A stretch of 46,425 nt of DNA, taken from assembly GCA_016840465.1 (NCBI GenBank), contig JAEOSH010000013.1:1-46425 (forward strand). The letters run 5' to 3'. The notes beneath the pieces are model-generated. The model ran no database searches and was not told the DNA's origin. It saw only the letters and a program-made list of their open reading frames with translations. Origin of the DNA: Candidatus Baldrarchaeum yapensis. Lineage in GTDB: Archaea > Asgardarchaeota > Baldrarchaeia > Baldrarchaeales > Baldrarchaeaceae. The translations under genes and the position numbers were made by a program. Each line of letters begins with the position of its first letter. The stretch's first letter is position 1. Below, piece after piece: positions 8,297 through 17,132 of this stretch.

Positions 8297-9937
8297 TCAC
8301 TTTCTCTTTAAAAAGTTAGATGACTTTCCCAGCACTCGTAAGATCAGTTCTTCAAACCCCAGTAACAATCTCGCGAAAAACCTGACATACTTTATCTTCC
8401 CAAATATAAGGTATAAACTCTTGATGTCCCGCCCGTCTATCCCGCCCAGCACAGGAACTAATACCAAGTAACTCGGAATAAATACAACTGCTGCCAGAAA
8501 GATATCCGCTAGGTAACCAAACACATGCAACCCATTAAATAAACTCAGAGAAATACGGGTTAAGAAAAACGCTATGAACCCCGCCGCTAAAAGTCCGGGC
8601 AAATACCCCCACTCCACCCCCTTTCCTAATAACTTCATGGCTATAACCAACCCACACGCCGATGCCACAACCCACGCAACAATCATCGCAACAATCAACC
8701 CCACAACCCCATACCACATCGTAAGAACATAAAGCAACGGTATCATCAATGCGGCATTTATTACCCTAATCCATAACGTCAACTTGGTCCGCCCTACCCC
8801 GTTAAAGAATGTTAAAACTATTGTCCCCACTCCACTGAAAACATACATGACCAAAAGCAAAGAGAGGTATAAAGGGGCTGTCACGAAACTCTCTCCGTAG
8901 ACGAAATAAACCAACTCTCTCGACACCACCATGATAAACAATACCCCCGGCACCAAGAGTAACAATGTGTACTTTAACGAGAAACCGAAAAACTCCCGAA
9001 GTGTTTCCCGCTCTGTATCCAACTCAAACTTGGAAAACGCCGGAAATAGCGCCGTTGATATCGGCATTATCAAAATACCAAGTAGTGAAAGAAAATTCAT
9101 CGCCGCTTTGAAGTTCCCAATATCAAAGTTCGAAGCAAACCACGCCAAAACGATCATGCGATACTGATTTAAGAAATTCAATAGAAGGTTCGAAAGATAC
9201 AGCGGAAAACCATACCCTACCATCATCAATAGCCCATCTCTGAATCTCATTCTCTGTTTGCAGTTCCCGCCCGCATACTTCCTATAAAGAGAAACAACAA
9301 ATAATAGCGCCACGGCAACACCCATTAAGTACCCCGCTATGTGCCCCAAAAGCGCTCCCATAACACCCAAACCCCAAATTATCAGCAACAACGCTACCAC
9401 TAATTTGGTAATCGGTTGCAAAACCGCAACTACGGCACTCCAATCCATACGACCAGACCCTATAAAAACACTATTCGCAGTAGAATAGAGAGCCTGCAAC
9501 ACTATAAGAACAGATGCCAACCGGATGAGATCCTCAATATACGGACGATTCAGAAAATATTTTGCAAAAACATCCGCAAACACAAATGATAAAATGAAAA
9601 GTAAAATCGATATCGTGACCTTGGTCATAAAACCTATTCTGATGATATCTGCAACCATGTACTCCTTCCCCTCAGCTCTGAACTGCGCAGAATACTTCAC
9701 CAGAGCGGGACTTATTCCAAAATCGACAAAAATTATCAAAAACATGGGAACAATTAACGAAATAGAATAAATGCCATAACTCTCAGGACCTAAAAGTCGT
9801 GCGATGAGAATCGACGCAATCGCTAAAATTATCGTTCCAAGAGCAGTCCCCGACGCTAAGAATAACCCACCACGCACAGACTCCTCCGCAACCTCAAAGA
9901 ATTTTTCCCTATTGGCGGAGGCTATATCATCCCTCAT
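8297..9937 (-). CDS. Polysaccharide/lipid-linked oligosaccharide flippase (MOP superfamily, PST type)
   Basis: The product is 546 aa with about 14 predicted membrane helices. The N-terminal half has the G-P-E-S-Y-G-I-Y-S motif and the D-F-G-I-S-P-A-L-V-K-Y segment of Wzx/RfbX-type exporters. Such proteins flip lipid-linked oligosaccharides for surface glycans or N-glycosylation. The start at ATG 9937 is supported by GGAGGT just upstream. It is the last of three leftward genes with a surface-carbohydrate flavour. The 3' end converges with the DUF1616 gene, 22 bases away. Confidence 0.9.
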   Translation of the reverse strand: MRDDIASANREKFFEVAEESVRGGLFLASGTALGTIILAIASILIARLLGPESYGIYSISLIVPMFLIIFVDFGISPALVKYSAQFRAEGKEYMVADIIRIGFMTKVTISILLFILSFVFADVFAKYFLNRPYIEDLIRLASVLIVLQALYSTANSVFIGSGRMDWSAVVAVLQPITKLVVALLLIIWGLGVMGALLGHIAGYLMGVAVALLFVVSLYRKYAGGNCKQRMRFRDGLLMMVGYGFPLYLSNLLLNFLNQYRMIVLAWFASNFDIGNFKAAMNFLSLLGILIMPISTALFPAFSKFELDTERETLREFFGFSLKYTLLLLVPGVLFIMVVSRELVYFVYGESFVTAPLYLSLLLVMYVFSGVGTIVLTFFNGVGRTKLTLWIRVINAALMIPLLYVLTMWYGVVGLIVAMIVAWVVASACGLVIAMKLLGKGVEWGYLPGLLAAGFIAFFLTRISLSLFNGLHVFGYLADIFLAAVVFIPSYLVLVPVLGGIDGRDIKSLYLIFGKIKYVRFFARLLLGFEELILRVLGKSSNFLKRK

Positions 9938-10311
9938 TCCATAAACCTCCAGACGTTCCTCTCCTCATACATGCATCCACTTAAAGATTTCCCTTAAATG
10001 GCACTCCTGAAACTTTCTGAGGAACGGACCTTTCCCATCTGATCCCCCATTCCAGTTGCTTTCATCCGCGCGGCGAAATGCATACTGGCGACCTATAACC
10101 CCTTCGTATCTCGAGAAGAAGTTTCAGAAGTGCTAACAAACCGAAAAGAGTTAAATAGTATTCAATAAAAAACGATACTCAAAAATCAGAAAACCTGCGA
10201 AATAAAAAACGAAAAACATGTTTTGTGAGAACCTCTCGGCTAGCATTTTAGACCCTAAGAACATACTGAAATGCAGATAAACTGGAAAATGCCACCCAAT
10301 CGTATTATCCA
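9938..10311. other. Intergenic region, 374 bases
   Basis: I see no credible gene here. It separates the nucleotidyltransferase gene from the flippase gene on the same strand. A-rich stretches (10140-10230) could hold the flippase promoter or a T-rich terminator on the minus strand. No tRNA fold, repeat array or obvious box C/D RNA is visible. Confidence 0.4.
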
Positions 10312-11208
10312 TTAATAAGTCTCCCTAGTTAATTTAGATAACAATAAAGACCCGGCTCTGCTACTAAACAAAGACCCTAGAATCCTCATTGACGACCCTC
10401 TTAACGCTTTGTCCTTAATTAGTTTCTGCATAAGAACACCGGACCAGATAGCAAGAGGAATCCTGTATGGAGCCTCTATAAGTTCTTCTTCGATCTGCTT
10501 GTTCATCCTTAACGATAAATTCAACGCATCTCTACATACTACTTCTTCAGCAAGGCTCAAAGCCCTCCTGCTTAACCATCTTCTGATGGTAAAATAATCA
10601 TTTAATGTGTACAACTTCTCCTTGTACACCGCATGCGCCGCCGAAACGACAACCTCGGCATACCGCTCTAAAGTCGGTATTTCAACACCATAAAAATCAA
10701 TAGTCCTCGTGTGCTCAAACAGTTCCCTCCCATCAATGTAAATGAGGCTCCCACCAATGCTAGGGTGCGTGTAAATGTCAACTATGGCGACCTCTTTAGT
10801 TAGGGTAATGGTATATGGCTCCAAAACAACTACCCTAAAACCAAGCCCTACTAATGCCCTCACAGCTCTACCAACATAACTCTCCTCCACAAGAATGTCT
10901 ATGTCCGCAGGAACATAAAAGATGGGCTTCACAAACTTAAAAAAGACATATTCAGTGCCCTTCAAAACCTCTGAAATCTTCCTAACAGTGTTAATCGTAG
11001 CCTCAAATCTCCTCTCCTCCTCATCCGCCACCCCGCTACGTATACCAGCTGCCCTGAGAAAATGCAAAAGAACCTTGTTCTTTCTAGCACATCTTACAAG
11101 TACATCAACCTCATCGCTTTTAGGCCTATACCTGCCCTCAATCACGTCTATGACCTTCTTGCTCAATGTCAACACCCAAACACCCCAAAACCTCTTTAAA
11201 AGACTCAT
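10312..11208 (-). CDS. Nucleotidyltransferase-fold protein (NTP_transf_5-like)
   Basis: The product is up to 298 aa. A central P-A-D-I-D-I-L-V segment gives the paired acidic residues of the nucleotidyltransferase fold, followed by a beta strand and a G-x-x-x-Y-I-D-G-R-E-L-F pattern. Such proteins are common in exopolysaccharide clusters, with unknown substrates. The ATG at 11208 makes a 71-base overlap with the upstream kinase-like gene. TTG 11166, GTG 11175 and TTG 11172 would give a smaller overlap, so the first 11-14 residues are uncertain. The overlap shows that the two genes form one transcription unit. Confidence 0.7.
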   Translation of the reverse strand: MSLLKRFWGVWVLTLSKKVIDVIEGRYRPKSDEVDVLVRCARKNKVLLHFLRAAGIRSGVADEEERRFEATINTVRKISEVLKGTEYVFFKFVKPIFYVPADIDILVEESYVGRAVRALVGLGFRVVVLEPYTITLTKEVAIVDIYTHPSIGGSLIYIDGRELFEHTRTIDFYGVEIPTLERYAEVVVSAAHAVYKEKLYTLNDYFTIRRWLSRRALSLAEEVVCRDALNLSLRMNKQIEEELIEAPYRIPLAIWSGVLMQKLIKDKALRGSSMRILGSLFSSRAGSLLLSKLTRETY

Positions 11209-11788
11209 CCGGCCCCTTGTCCGAAGTATCTACAACACATGCACCCACAACCCTCGCTAAGACATTATATACGGCAAGCTGAAGAATAGCTCTACTAAAG
11301 GATAACTCGCCCCTCCTCCTGGAAACTAAAACCTCCGGCCGAGCCCTAACATACACCCCGGCTCCGCTTCTCATCGTAAGTGACAAAAGAAACTTGGCAT
11401 AAATAGACTTTAAGAACGAAAGATCCTTAGTGGTCATACAAATCCACACAATAAGGTCCAAAGCAGAACGCTCACTGACAATAACACGCCCCCAAAGCCT
11501 CGGAAAATAAAACCTGTGTAAAATTACCGGCAACGCGGAAACAACTTCAAGAAATTGCCACACCCTCCGAAATTTGGACGGAATCCTAATTTTATAATAG
11601 GGATTATCCTCACCCTTAAAAACAGCAAAACGCGATAAAAACTTGGCTAGTAACGACGAAAAAGTATGCGTGCCCCGCATCCACGAAATCTTTACCTTCA
11701 ACCCCCTCCTTCTCAAAAATTTAGAAAGAATCCTTGCAAGAGTCGTCTTGCCCGAACCATCAGGCCCAAAAAACAATATTAACAACAA
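11138..11788 (-). CDS. Thymidylate-kinase-like P-loop protein
   Basis: The product is 216 aa. It opens with a hydrophobic strand and a Walker A, GPDGSGKTT, at residues 8-16. V-S-E-R-S-A-L-D at ~105 corresponds to the DRY/ERS position of thymidylate-kinase-type nucleoside kinases. It lacks clear lid and thymidine-binding motifs, so a true dTMP kinase role is doubtful. Proteins of this kind sit beside nucleotidyltransferases in surface-glycan loci and may phosphorylate another substrate. TTG 11788 is the only sensible start, preceded by GGGGATGG. Confidence 0.7.
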   Translation of the reverse strand: MLLILFFGPDGSGKTTLARILSKFLRRRGLKVKISWMRGTHTFSSLLAKFLSRFAVFKGEDNPYYKIRIPSKFRRVWQFLEVVSALPVILHRFYFPRLWGRVIVSERSALDLIVWICMTTKDLSFLKSIYAKFLLSLTMRSGAGVYVRARPEVLVSRRRGELSFSRAILQLAVYNVLARVVGACVVDTSDKGPDESFKEVLGCLGVDIEQEGHRRD

Positions 11789-12299
11789 ATTTCCATCCCC
11801 GGAACCACTATCTCTTTCATAACCACCATTTTAGCCCTTCAATGTACTCTCCGTAACAATTCCTTTAAGCATTGCCCTGTGGAACTATTACGGAAAAGGC
11901 CATCTTAAATAAACATTTAGATAACTTGCTACGCCGATAACACCGCCTCCACTCAGGTTGCACAGCGGCCTATGCGGGTAGACAACGAGCGAACCTTCAG
12001 ATGTGGGACTTGAGGGTTATCCCGATCTAATAAAATTAAGAGTAGAGATGACGTTTACATTAAACCCTAAGTATCTTACACTCAGCATAAATATTTACCT
12101 GCTTTATGGCGCAAATATTCATCCTTCCTCCAAGAGTTCCAGGAATTAAACCTAAAACCTCTTGGTATATAGTTGAATGCAACAATAACTTCGTATATTG
12201 GCGATTCACAACATTATCTATTATTGCTTTCAGCTCCTATCCCCGAGAATCTCACGTTGCCCACCAAGGTATATGGGCCCACGTAAGTATCGGATACAA
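11789..12299. other. Non-coding stretch upstream of the glycan genes
   Basis: About 510 bases hold no intact gene. On the minus strand, 12060-12300 has a frame with few stops, which may be further decayed remains of the neighbouring acylase pseudogene or another lost gene; I could not identify it. The kinase promoter should lie near 11820-11880. Confidence 0.35.
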
Positions 12300-12594
12300 C
12301 CACACTATTACCTCTACGTGTACCAGTCCCTCATAAAACTTAGTTTTTTAAGTGACTATCCCTTCTAAGTGTGAACCCGTACGCGTCAACGAGGACGGTG
12401 ACTTTATGCTCTAGTCCCGGCACCTCTATTTTCCTTTCGGCCGAAGGCTTTGCGTTCAGGGCGTTATACCAGATGCCCGCCATCGGATCCGTTATTTGGA
12501 AGAGGCGATGCGGTGATGGCATCATGGGATATGGCACAATTAGCAGAATCAGAATTATGGCCGATACTATCAACCCTACTATGTTTCTCTTCAT
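12300..12594 (-). pseudogene. Penicillin-acylase family protein, N-terminal remnant
   Basis: From ATG 12594 the minus strand encodes a signal/anchor helix followed by D-P-M-A-G-I-W-Y-N-A-L-N-A and V-P-G-L-E-H-K-V-T-V-L-V-D-A-Y-G. This is the start of archaeal penicillin acylase (Ntn-hydrolase) precursors, which are normally about 700-850 aa. After Y-G the expected V-P-H-I-x-A is lost and the frame stops at 12340. Shifting frame just there gives F-Y-E-G-L-V-H-V-E-V-I-V-W, which lines up with the family's F-A-L-G-Y-V-H-A-x-D-R-L-W. The rest of the gene is absent. I conclude it is a truncated, frameshifted relic. Confidence 0.7.
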
Positions 12595-13065
12595 GGAATC
12601 TCCCCATCCCGGTCTTACGGGTGCTTCCACCATCCACGAAAGATATCATATCACGAACAGAACCCTATACTTTTCGCCCATTGGTATACGAAATACAACA
12701 AAGGAGATCGTATGCTGTCTGTCTAAATGATGACTCCTGATGATGTGCTTTGTGGAAAGCGCTTTCACTTGAGGATCTCGAGGACCTTCTAGCCGCAAAT
12801 CAAGATCCTAGGATGATTGCGAGGGCTTTCCGTCTATGAGATTCACTACCGAGACTCTTAAAGGGATAAACATTTTAATCGGTAGAAGCGCGTAGCAGGA
12901 AAACTTTTCTCATCGAACAATTTAAGAACTGCCGCTGCAAACTGATTACATGGACGTTTTTCTGCGAGTTGATGACATAAAGGGATGACTCTAGAAATGG
13001 TATTATCACAATCAATGATGTCGTTCGTGCGGAAATTATGAGTTCTAGTATGGAAGTGAAAATAG
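12595..13065. other. Intergenic region, 471 bases
   Basis: This is the divergent spacer between the acylase relic and the radical SAM gene. GGAAGTG at 13053-13059 serves as the ribosome-binding site for the ATG at 13066. Sequences resembling a C box (ATGATGA near 12726) lack properly spaced D boxes. Nothing else is supported. Confidence 0.35.
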
Positions 13066-13926
13066 ATGGAGATGGATAAGTATCCCCGCTATGTTACCCC
13101 CGGTTTTAAGCCATTTGACCCGGTGAAACTCGCGGAGTGGACGGAGAAGATCGTAACTCGAAGGACTGAGGCGGGTCAGGAACGGAAGTATACCGCTTTT
13201 TATGCAACTGGTGTTTACAGGGGGATCGCAACCGGGTACACCGTTGGATGTTGCCTCAGATGTATCTTCTGCTGGGTGGACTGGTCAAGAGATTTTCCCG
13301 AGCGGTTTGGTACGTTTTACTCCCCGGAAGCGGTATTCCAGAAGCTAGTGGAAACCGCACGCAAGTACGGGGTAAAGAAGGTTCGCATTTCGGGTGCCGA
13401 GCCCACTATAGGGAAGGATCATCTGCTTGCGGTCTTGGAGAGGATAGAGGAGTGCGACGAGATCAACTTATTCATTCTCGAGACAAATGGTATTCTCTTT
13501 GGGGTCGATAAGAAGTATGTGGAGAAGGTTGCCCAATTTTCCAAGGTGCACGTGAGGGTTTCCCTAAAGGCGGGAACTCCCGAGGCGTTCACCAGAAAAA
13601 CAGGTGCAATTCCGGAGGCCTTCGAGATACCCTTTAAGGCGATAGAGAACCTGCTGGATGTGGGTGCAAGTTTTCACGTTGCCGCGATGAGCGCAGATCC
13701 AAGAATAATGACGCCTGAGGAGCGCCTTAGCCTGATACAGCGCCTGGCGGAGATAGATCCGAGGCTCGTGCTGGAGCTTGAGGAGGAGGTCGTGGATCCC
13801 TATGACACTACGCTTCAGAGGCTGAAGTTCGCCGGGGTGGAACTCGAGTGGCCGTTACGCAAGATTTACGTGCCAGTGAGAGAGATGCTCATGGAGATGT
13901 TAAAGAAGAAGCGAGGCAAGAAGTGA
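13066..13926 (+). CDS. Radical SAM protein
   Basis: The product is 286 aa with a CX3CX2C cluster motif at C62, C66 and C69 (in G-C-C-L-R-C-I-F-C), binding the [4Fe-4S] cluster that cleaves S-adenosylmethionine. I-S-G-A-E-P-T (~108-114) is the SAM-binding GGEP-type element, and I-L-E-T-N-G-I follows in the next strand. There is no C-terminal auxiliary cysteine cluster, so it is a compact single-cluster enzyme. The N-terminal ~60 residues are specific to this subgroup. The ATG at 13066 has the best-spaced ribosome-binding site; ATG 13072 is an alternative. The substrate is unknown. It converges with the proteasome gene. Confidence 0.85.
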   Translation: MEMDKYPRYVTPGFKPFDPVKLAEWTEKIVTRRTEAGQERKYTAFYATGVYRGIATGYTVGCCLRCIFCWVDWSRDFPERFGTFYSPEAVFQKLVETARKYGVKKVRISGAEPTIGKDHLLAVLERIEECDEINLFILETNGILFGVDKKYVEKVAQFSKVHVRVSLKAGTPEAFTRKTGAIPEAFEIPFKAIENLLDVGASFHVAAMSADPRIMTPEERLSLIQRLAEIDPRLVLELEEEVVDPYDTTLQRLKFAGVELEWPLRKIYVPVREMLMEMLKKKRGKK

Positions 13927-14038
13927 CGTGATGCTCATGGAAAAATGTTCTTAAGCGCACAGCATATTAGTTTAAGTGGGGATGACGAAACTGATCTGCG
14001 CAGATCGGATGAAGAGATGCACCTCCTCCCGACCCGCC

Positions 14039-14680
14039 TCACACCAGCTTCTCCTGTGGTACAAAGCGTTCCTGAATCCCCTTCTTCGTTATTATTAGAA
14101 TGTCTATGCCAAGTCCGGTGGCAATGTCCCTCTTACTGGATGCTCTTATTGCCCGAATTGCCAGTTTCTCGGCCTCTTCCAGTGGCATGTCCTCCCGGTA
14201 CCATTCCTCAAGGGTGCCAAGCGCGGTCTCGGCGCCGGTTCCACACGCGGTAAATGGGTCTGCCAGCTGAGCACCAAGTAAGTCCAGTGATATTACCGTG
14301 GGTTTGTCATTTTCGTATCCGCCGACGACGCACTCGATAATCAGCGGGAAGTCTCTGCGGCTGTGGAGTATGGAGCCGGCGAGGGAGGCGAGGGCCTTGG
14401 CACCTATTTCCTTACCGGTGTCCATTTCGTAAAGGGTTGCATATCTCTGCAGAAGCTTGACAAAGTAGCCCATATCTCCCATTATTCCCATGCCGGCGAT
14501 TCCGACCCTCTCCGTGATCTTGAACACCTTCTTCATGTACCCTTGGACGTAGTTTCTGTATGCTGCCTTCCTATCCGCGGCGAGAATAACACCGCCCTTC
14601 ACCGCAATGCCGACTACGGTTCCACCTATGAAGAGGTCGAGCAGGTCTATTTGGTCCGTGTGTGAGCGCGTGTCCCACAT
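14039..14680 (-). CDS. psmB: 20S proteasome beta subunit, apparently lacking the catalytic Thr1
   Basis: The product is 213 aa from ATG 14680. A longer frame reaches 14755, but the TATA box at 14716-14723 lies inside it, and a GGGAGGGGGAG ribosome-binding site precedes 14680. The Ntn-hydrolase fold is evident: G-T-V-V-G-I-A-V-K-G-G-V-I-L-A-A-D-R, K-K-V-F-K-I (the Lys33 region), A-G-M-G-I-M-G-D and R-D-I-A-T-G-L-G-I-D. Counting back gap-free from the conserved Asp17, residue 1 is Gly and the Thr falls at position 2. The protein therefore looks like the non-catalytic, unprocessed beta type of crenarchaea, which pairs with a separate catalytic beta. The alpha and catalytic beta genes are not in the window. 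Confidence 0.92.
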   Translation of the reverse strand: MWDTRSHTDQIDLLDLFIGGTVVGIAVKGGVILAADRKAAYRNYVQGYMKKVFKITERVGIAGMGIMGDMGYFVKLLQRYATLYEMDTGKEIGAKALASLAGSILHSRRDFPLIIECVVGGYENDKPTVISLDLLGAQLADPFTACGTGAETALGTLEEWYREDMPLEEAEKLAIRAIRASSKRDIATGLGIDILIITKKGIQERFVPQEKLV

Positions 14681-14715
14681 GGTCCACTCCCCCTCCCAGA
14701 CTCCGGAGATCCCGT

Positions 14716-14723
14716 ATATAAAA
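14716..14723 (-). promoter_or_regulatory. TATA box of the proteasome beta gene
   Basis: On the minus strand this reads TTTATATA within GTTTTATATAC, about 36 bases before the ATG at 14680. It predicts a start point near 14690-14695 and a very short leader carrying the ribosome-binding site. It rules out the longer in-frame start at 14755. Confidence 0.6.
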
Positions 14724-14771
14724 CATTTGATTCTCCCATCAGACCGCGTATTCAACCACCAACAGGAAATA

Positions 14772-15995
14772 TCACTGTTCCTCCACCCTTATCGCCCTAC
14801 GGAATAACGTCTTGAACATGAGCACGTTCGCGCCCTGCCATCCGACGGTCTTCTTCCTCAGACCCGGGGGGACGACTATGCGCAGAGTTCCCTCCCGCTC
14901 CTCCACATCTATCGGCCTGAAGTCCAAGATTCTCTCGAGAACCCACTCCACGTCACTCAGCTTTATCTGGGGGATCCTATTTCTGCAATCATTTGGGCAG
15001 TTCACGCAGAAATTGGACATCCAGCACACGTTTGCGCATGTCACGTTTGCAGTATACGCATTTGCGCAGCATGCAGACTTGTATGCCAACAGTCCGACCT
15101 CCTGTGAAACCTTGAGCGCCCTTCGCTTGAGGTCCTCACCCCTTATGTAAACCTGCCTCCGCTCCACCCTTCCCACCCTCATCCTTATCTGCTTCATGTC
15201 TATGCCGGACGCGTACATTCTCTCTATGATCTTCTGAGAGACTCTCAGCGTGCCGATTATGACGCCCTCGGCACCAGCGTCCTTTGCCCTCCCGAGTATT
15301 TCCTCGAACTCTTGATCCGTCACTCCCGGAATTATTGGTCTCAGGAACAAGAACGGTTTTAACCCGGCATCCCTCAAATTAGAAATCGATTCAAACCTCT
15401 TGTCCGGCGAAGGGGCATGTTTTTCCAGATTTCTCGCATGTTTTATCGTCACTATCGTGATTAGTGGACAGATTGGTGTTCCATCGGCAACGTCAACGAT
15501 CCTGTCCGCGAGGTCTCTGCTTATGTACGACTTCGTCGAGAACTGTATGGGGTTCCCGAGATACTTCGAAAACGCCCTGATGTACTCTAGTGTCCTCTCG
15601 GCAACCTTCGGGTGGAAGGGCTCGGTTATGCTACCTATCGCTATGAACGTTCCGTACCTGCCCGGGACGAACCAAGGGTTCTCCAACAGGGCAAGAGTAA
15701 CCTCCTCTCCGCTCAGTTCATAGGGAGATGTTCTGTCGAGGGGCTCTCCCATCTCGGCTATGTAGCAGTAAAGACATCCATATGCGCAACCGTGCGCAGT
15801 GTGAATTGTTATGCCACACGGGCGCGGAGGCCTGCGTGCATGCCCGTCATTCACCGCCTTCTTTACACTTTTCCTACCGAGGTTTCTGCGCAGTTCCTTC
15901 ACCAACTCCGCCTTTAAATGGAGCATCGCAATAGGGTTTATTACTTCCGTCTTCACAATTCCTCCCTCGTACGAGTCGCGTGACGAAATTTCCAT
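14772..15995 (-). CDS. Spore-photoproduct-lyase-like radical SAM protein
   Basis: The product is 407 aa. CAYGCLYCY at residues ~70-78 is the CX3CX2C radical SAM motif. It is followed by I-G-S-I-T-E-P-F-H-P and S-T-K-S-Y-I, patterns of the SplB-like/Rv2578c subfamily. A second, unusual cluster of seven cysteines lies at about residues 308-335 (K-S-A-C-C, V-T-C-A-N-V-C, F-C-V-N-C-P-N-D-C) and could hold an extra Fe-S centre. AAGGAG seven bases upstream supports the ATG at 15995. The family includes DNA-repair lyases and enzymes of unknown substrate; I would not assign DNA repair here. Confidence 0.85.
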   Translation of the reverse strand: MEISSRDSYEGGIVKTEVINPIAMLHLKAELVKELRRNLGRKSVKKAVNDGHARRPPRPCGITIHTAHGCAYGCLYCYIAEMGEPLDRTSPYELSGEEVTLALLENPWFVPGRYGTFIAIGSITEPFHPKVAERTLEYIRAFSKYLGNPIQFSTKSYISRDLADRIVDVADGTPICPLITIVTIKHARNLEKHAPSPDKRFESISNLRDAGLKPFLFLRPIIPGVTDQEFEEILGRAKDAGAEGVIIGTLRVSQKIIERMYASGIDMKQIRMRVGRVERRQVYIRGEDLKRRALKVSQEVGLLAYKSACCANAYTANVTCANVCWMSNFCVNCPNDCRNRIPQIKLSDVEWVLERILDFRPIDVEEREGTLRIVVPPGLRKKTVGWQGANVLMFKTLFRRAIRVEEQ

Positions 15996-16240
15996 CTAGG
16001 AATCTCCTTGCCTGTTAACATACTGCAGTTATCACACTGCCACTTTTAGTCTATCCATTGCATCACTATACTTCTCCATCCTCGAAGTCCGGGGAAAACT
16101 TACAATCGACAAAAATTTTATGAATATGGCGAAAAACCCGCAAATGCAACTTTATATTTGGTCGCATTCTACGGATTTGAGGTATTTCTTCATCGGATCC
16201 TGCCTTAAAACACCCGTAGAGGTTTCAAACCTTGGTGAAC

Positions 16241-16855
16241 TCAAAGTTCCGCCTCAAGGCGCTCTAGAAGTGTCCGTTGTGCAAGTTCTCTGTTTTTCAA
16301 GCTCACATACAGCGGGACTTGCGGAAGGGGGAGTTTTCTTCCGATAATTACGCTCTTTAGCGCCTTTGAAAGCATTTCTATTCTTTTGATAGAGTCATCA
16401 GTTAGCATCGACGTTGATAGTATTTGCATGCTTGTCTTCCGCTTCATGAGCGAGATAACCTCCATGATCACGACCTCTACTGGCGTGATTCCCTTGTTGA
16501 TACCCCGGCACATGGAATGCACGTACACGTAGTACGTCTCTCCCATGAAGTCGAATCTTGCGAGGTAGCGGTCCTCCAGCCTCATAGGCTTCTTCTCGAC
16601 GTAAAAGGGCCAGAGCCTGCATGCCATCGGCTTGTCTCCTTGAATGCTGCATATTCTCTTGTCTTGGAATATGCACGCCCCGTTGACCTTCTTAAGATAG
16701 TACTTCCCCTTCCTCACGACAACAACTTCAGGGCCGTACTTCTCGATTAACCTTTTCGCCTCATGCGGGAGAAGGCGCACCTCGAACTTCCTGCAGCACT
16801 CTCCACAGAGGATACAGGACCACGTTTTCACGAGGCGCCAGGGGAGCAGTGGCAT
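16241..16855 (-). CDS. YkgJ-family cysteine-cluster protein
   Basis: The product is 204 aa. Near the N terminus it has C-x2-C-x2-CC (W-S-C-I-L-C-G-E-C-C-R). Further on come A-C-I-F-Q-D-K-R-I-C-S-I and the P-M-A-C-R-L-W-P-F motif that defines the YkgJ (Fe/Zn-chelating) family. The C-terminal half is helical and variable. Members bind a metal or Fe-S cluster, but no reaction is firmly known. A GGAGTGGTGG stretch lies just before the ATG. Confidence 0.85.
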   Translation of the reverse strand: MPLLPWRLVKTWSCILCGECCRKFEVRLLPHEAKRLIEKYGPEVVVVRKGKYYLKKVNGACIFQDKRICSIQGDKPMACRLWPFYVEKKPMRLEDRYLARFDFMGETYYVYVHSMCRGINKGITPVEVVIMEVISLMKRKTSMQILSTSMLTDDSIKRIEMLSKALKSVIIGRKLPLPQVPLYVSLKNRELAQRTLLERLEAEL

Positions 16856-17132
16856 TGACCACCACTCCCCGCATAAGTTTCAATTTGGACTCGCTGGTTA
16901 AGGATCATACTTCAGGATATAATAGAACATAATTAGATTTTTGTGATTGGTCGTATGAGAAGGGATCAGCAATTCTTCCGATCCTCATTCTCTATATTTT
17001 GACATTAAGCTTTGTTATACTTTTTCTTTAAACGAACGTTCTCAGGGTTTTAACAAGGTATCGATTTCACCGTGAGCGCATATAATGGTGCCCCTTAAAT
17101 CAAAATCGTCGTACATAAAAATGGGGGTAAGT

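Noticed and set aside
12106-12336. Plus-strand 76-codon frame
   Set aside because: It lies over the acylase relic and non-coding DNA, with no motif or ribosome-binding site.
12720-12760. Possible box C/D RNA (ATGATGA then CTGATGATG)
   Set aside because: The D-like box is only two bases from the C box and no second pair has proper spacing.
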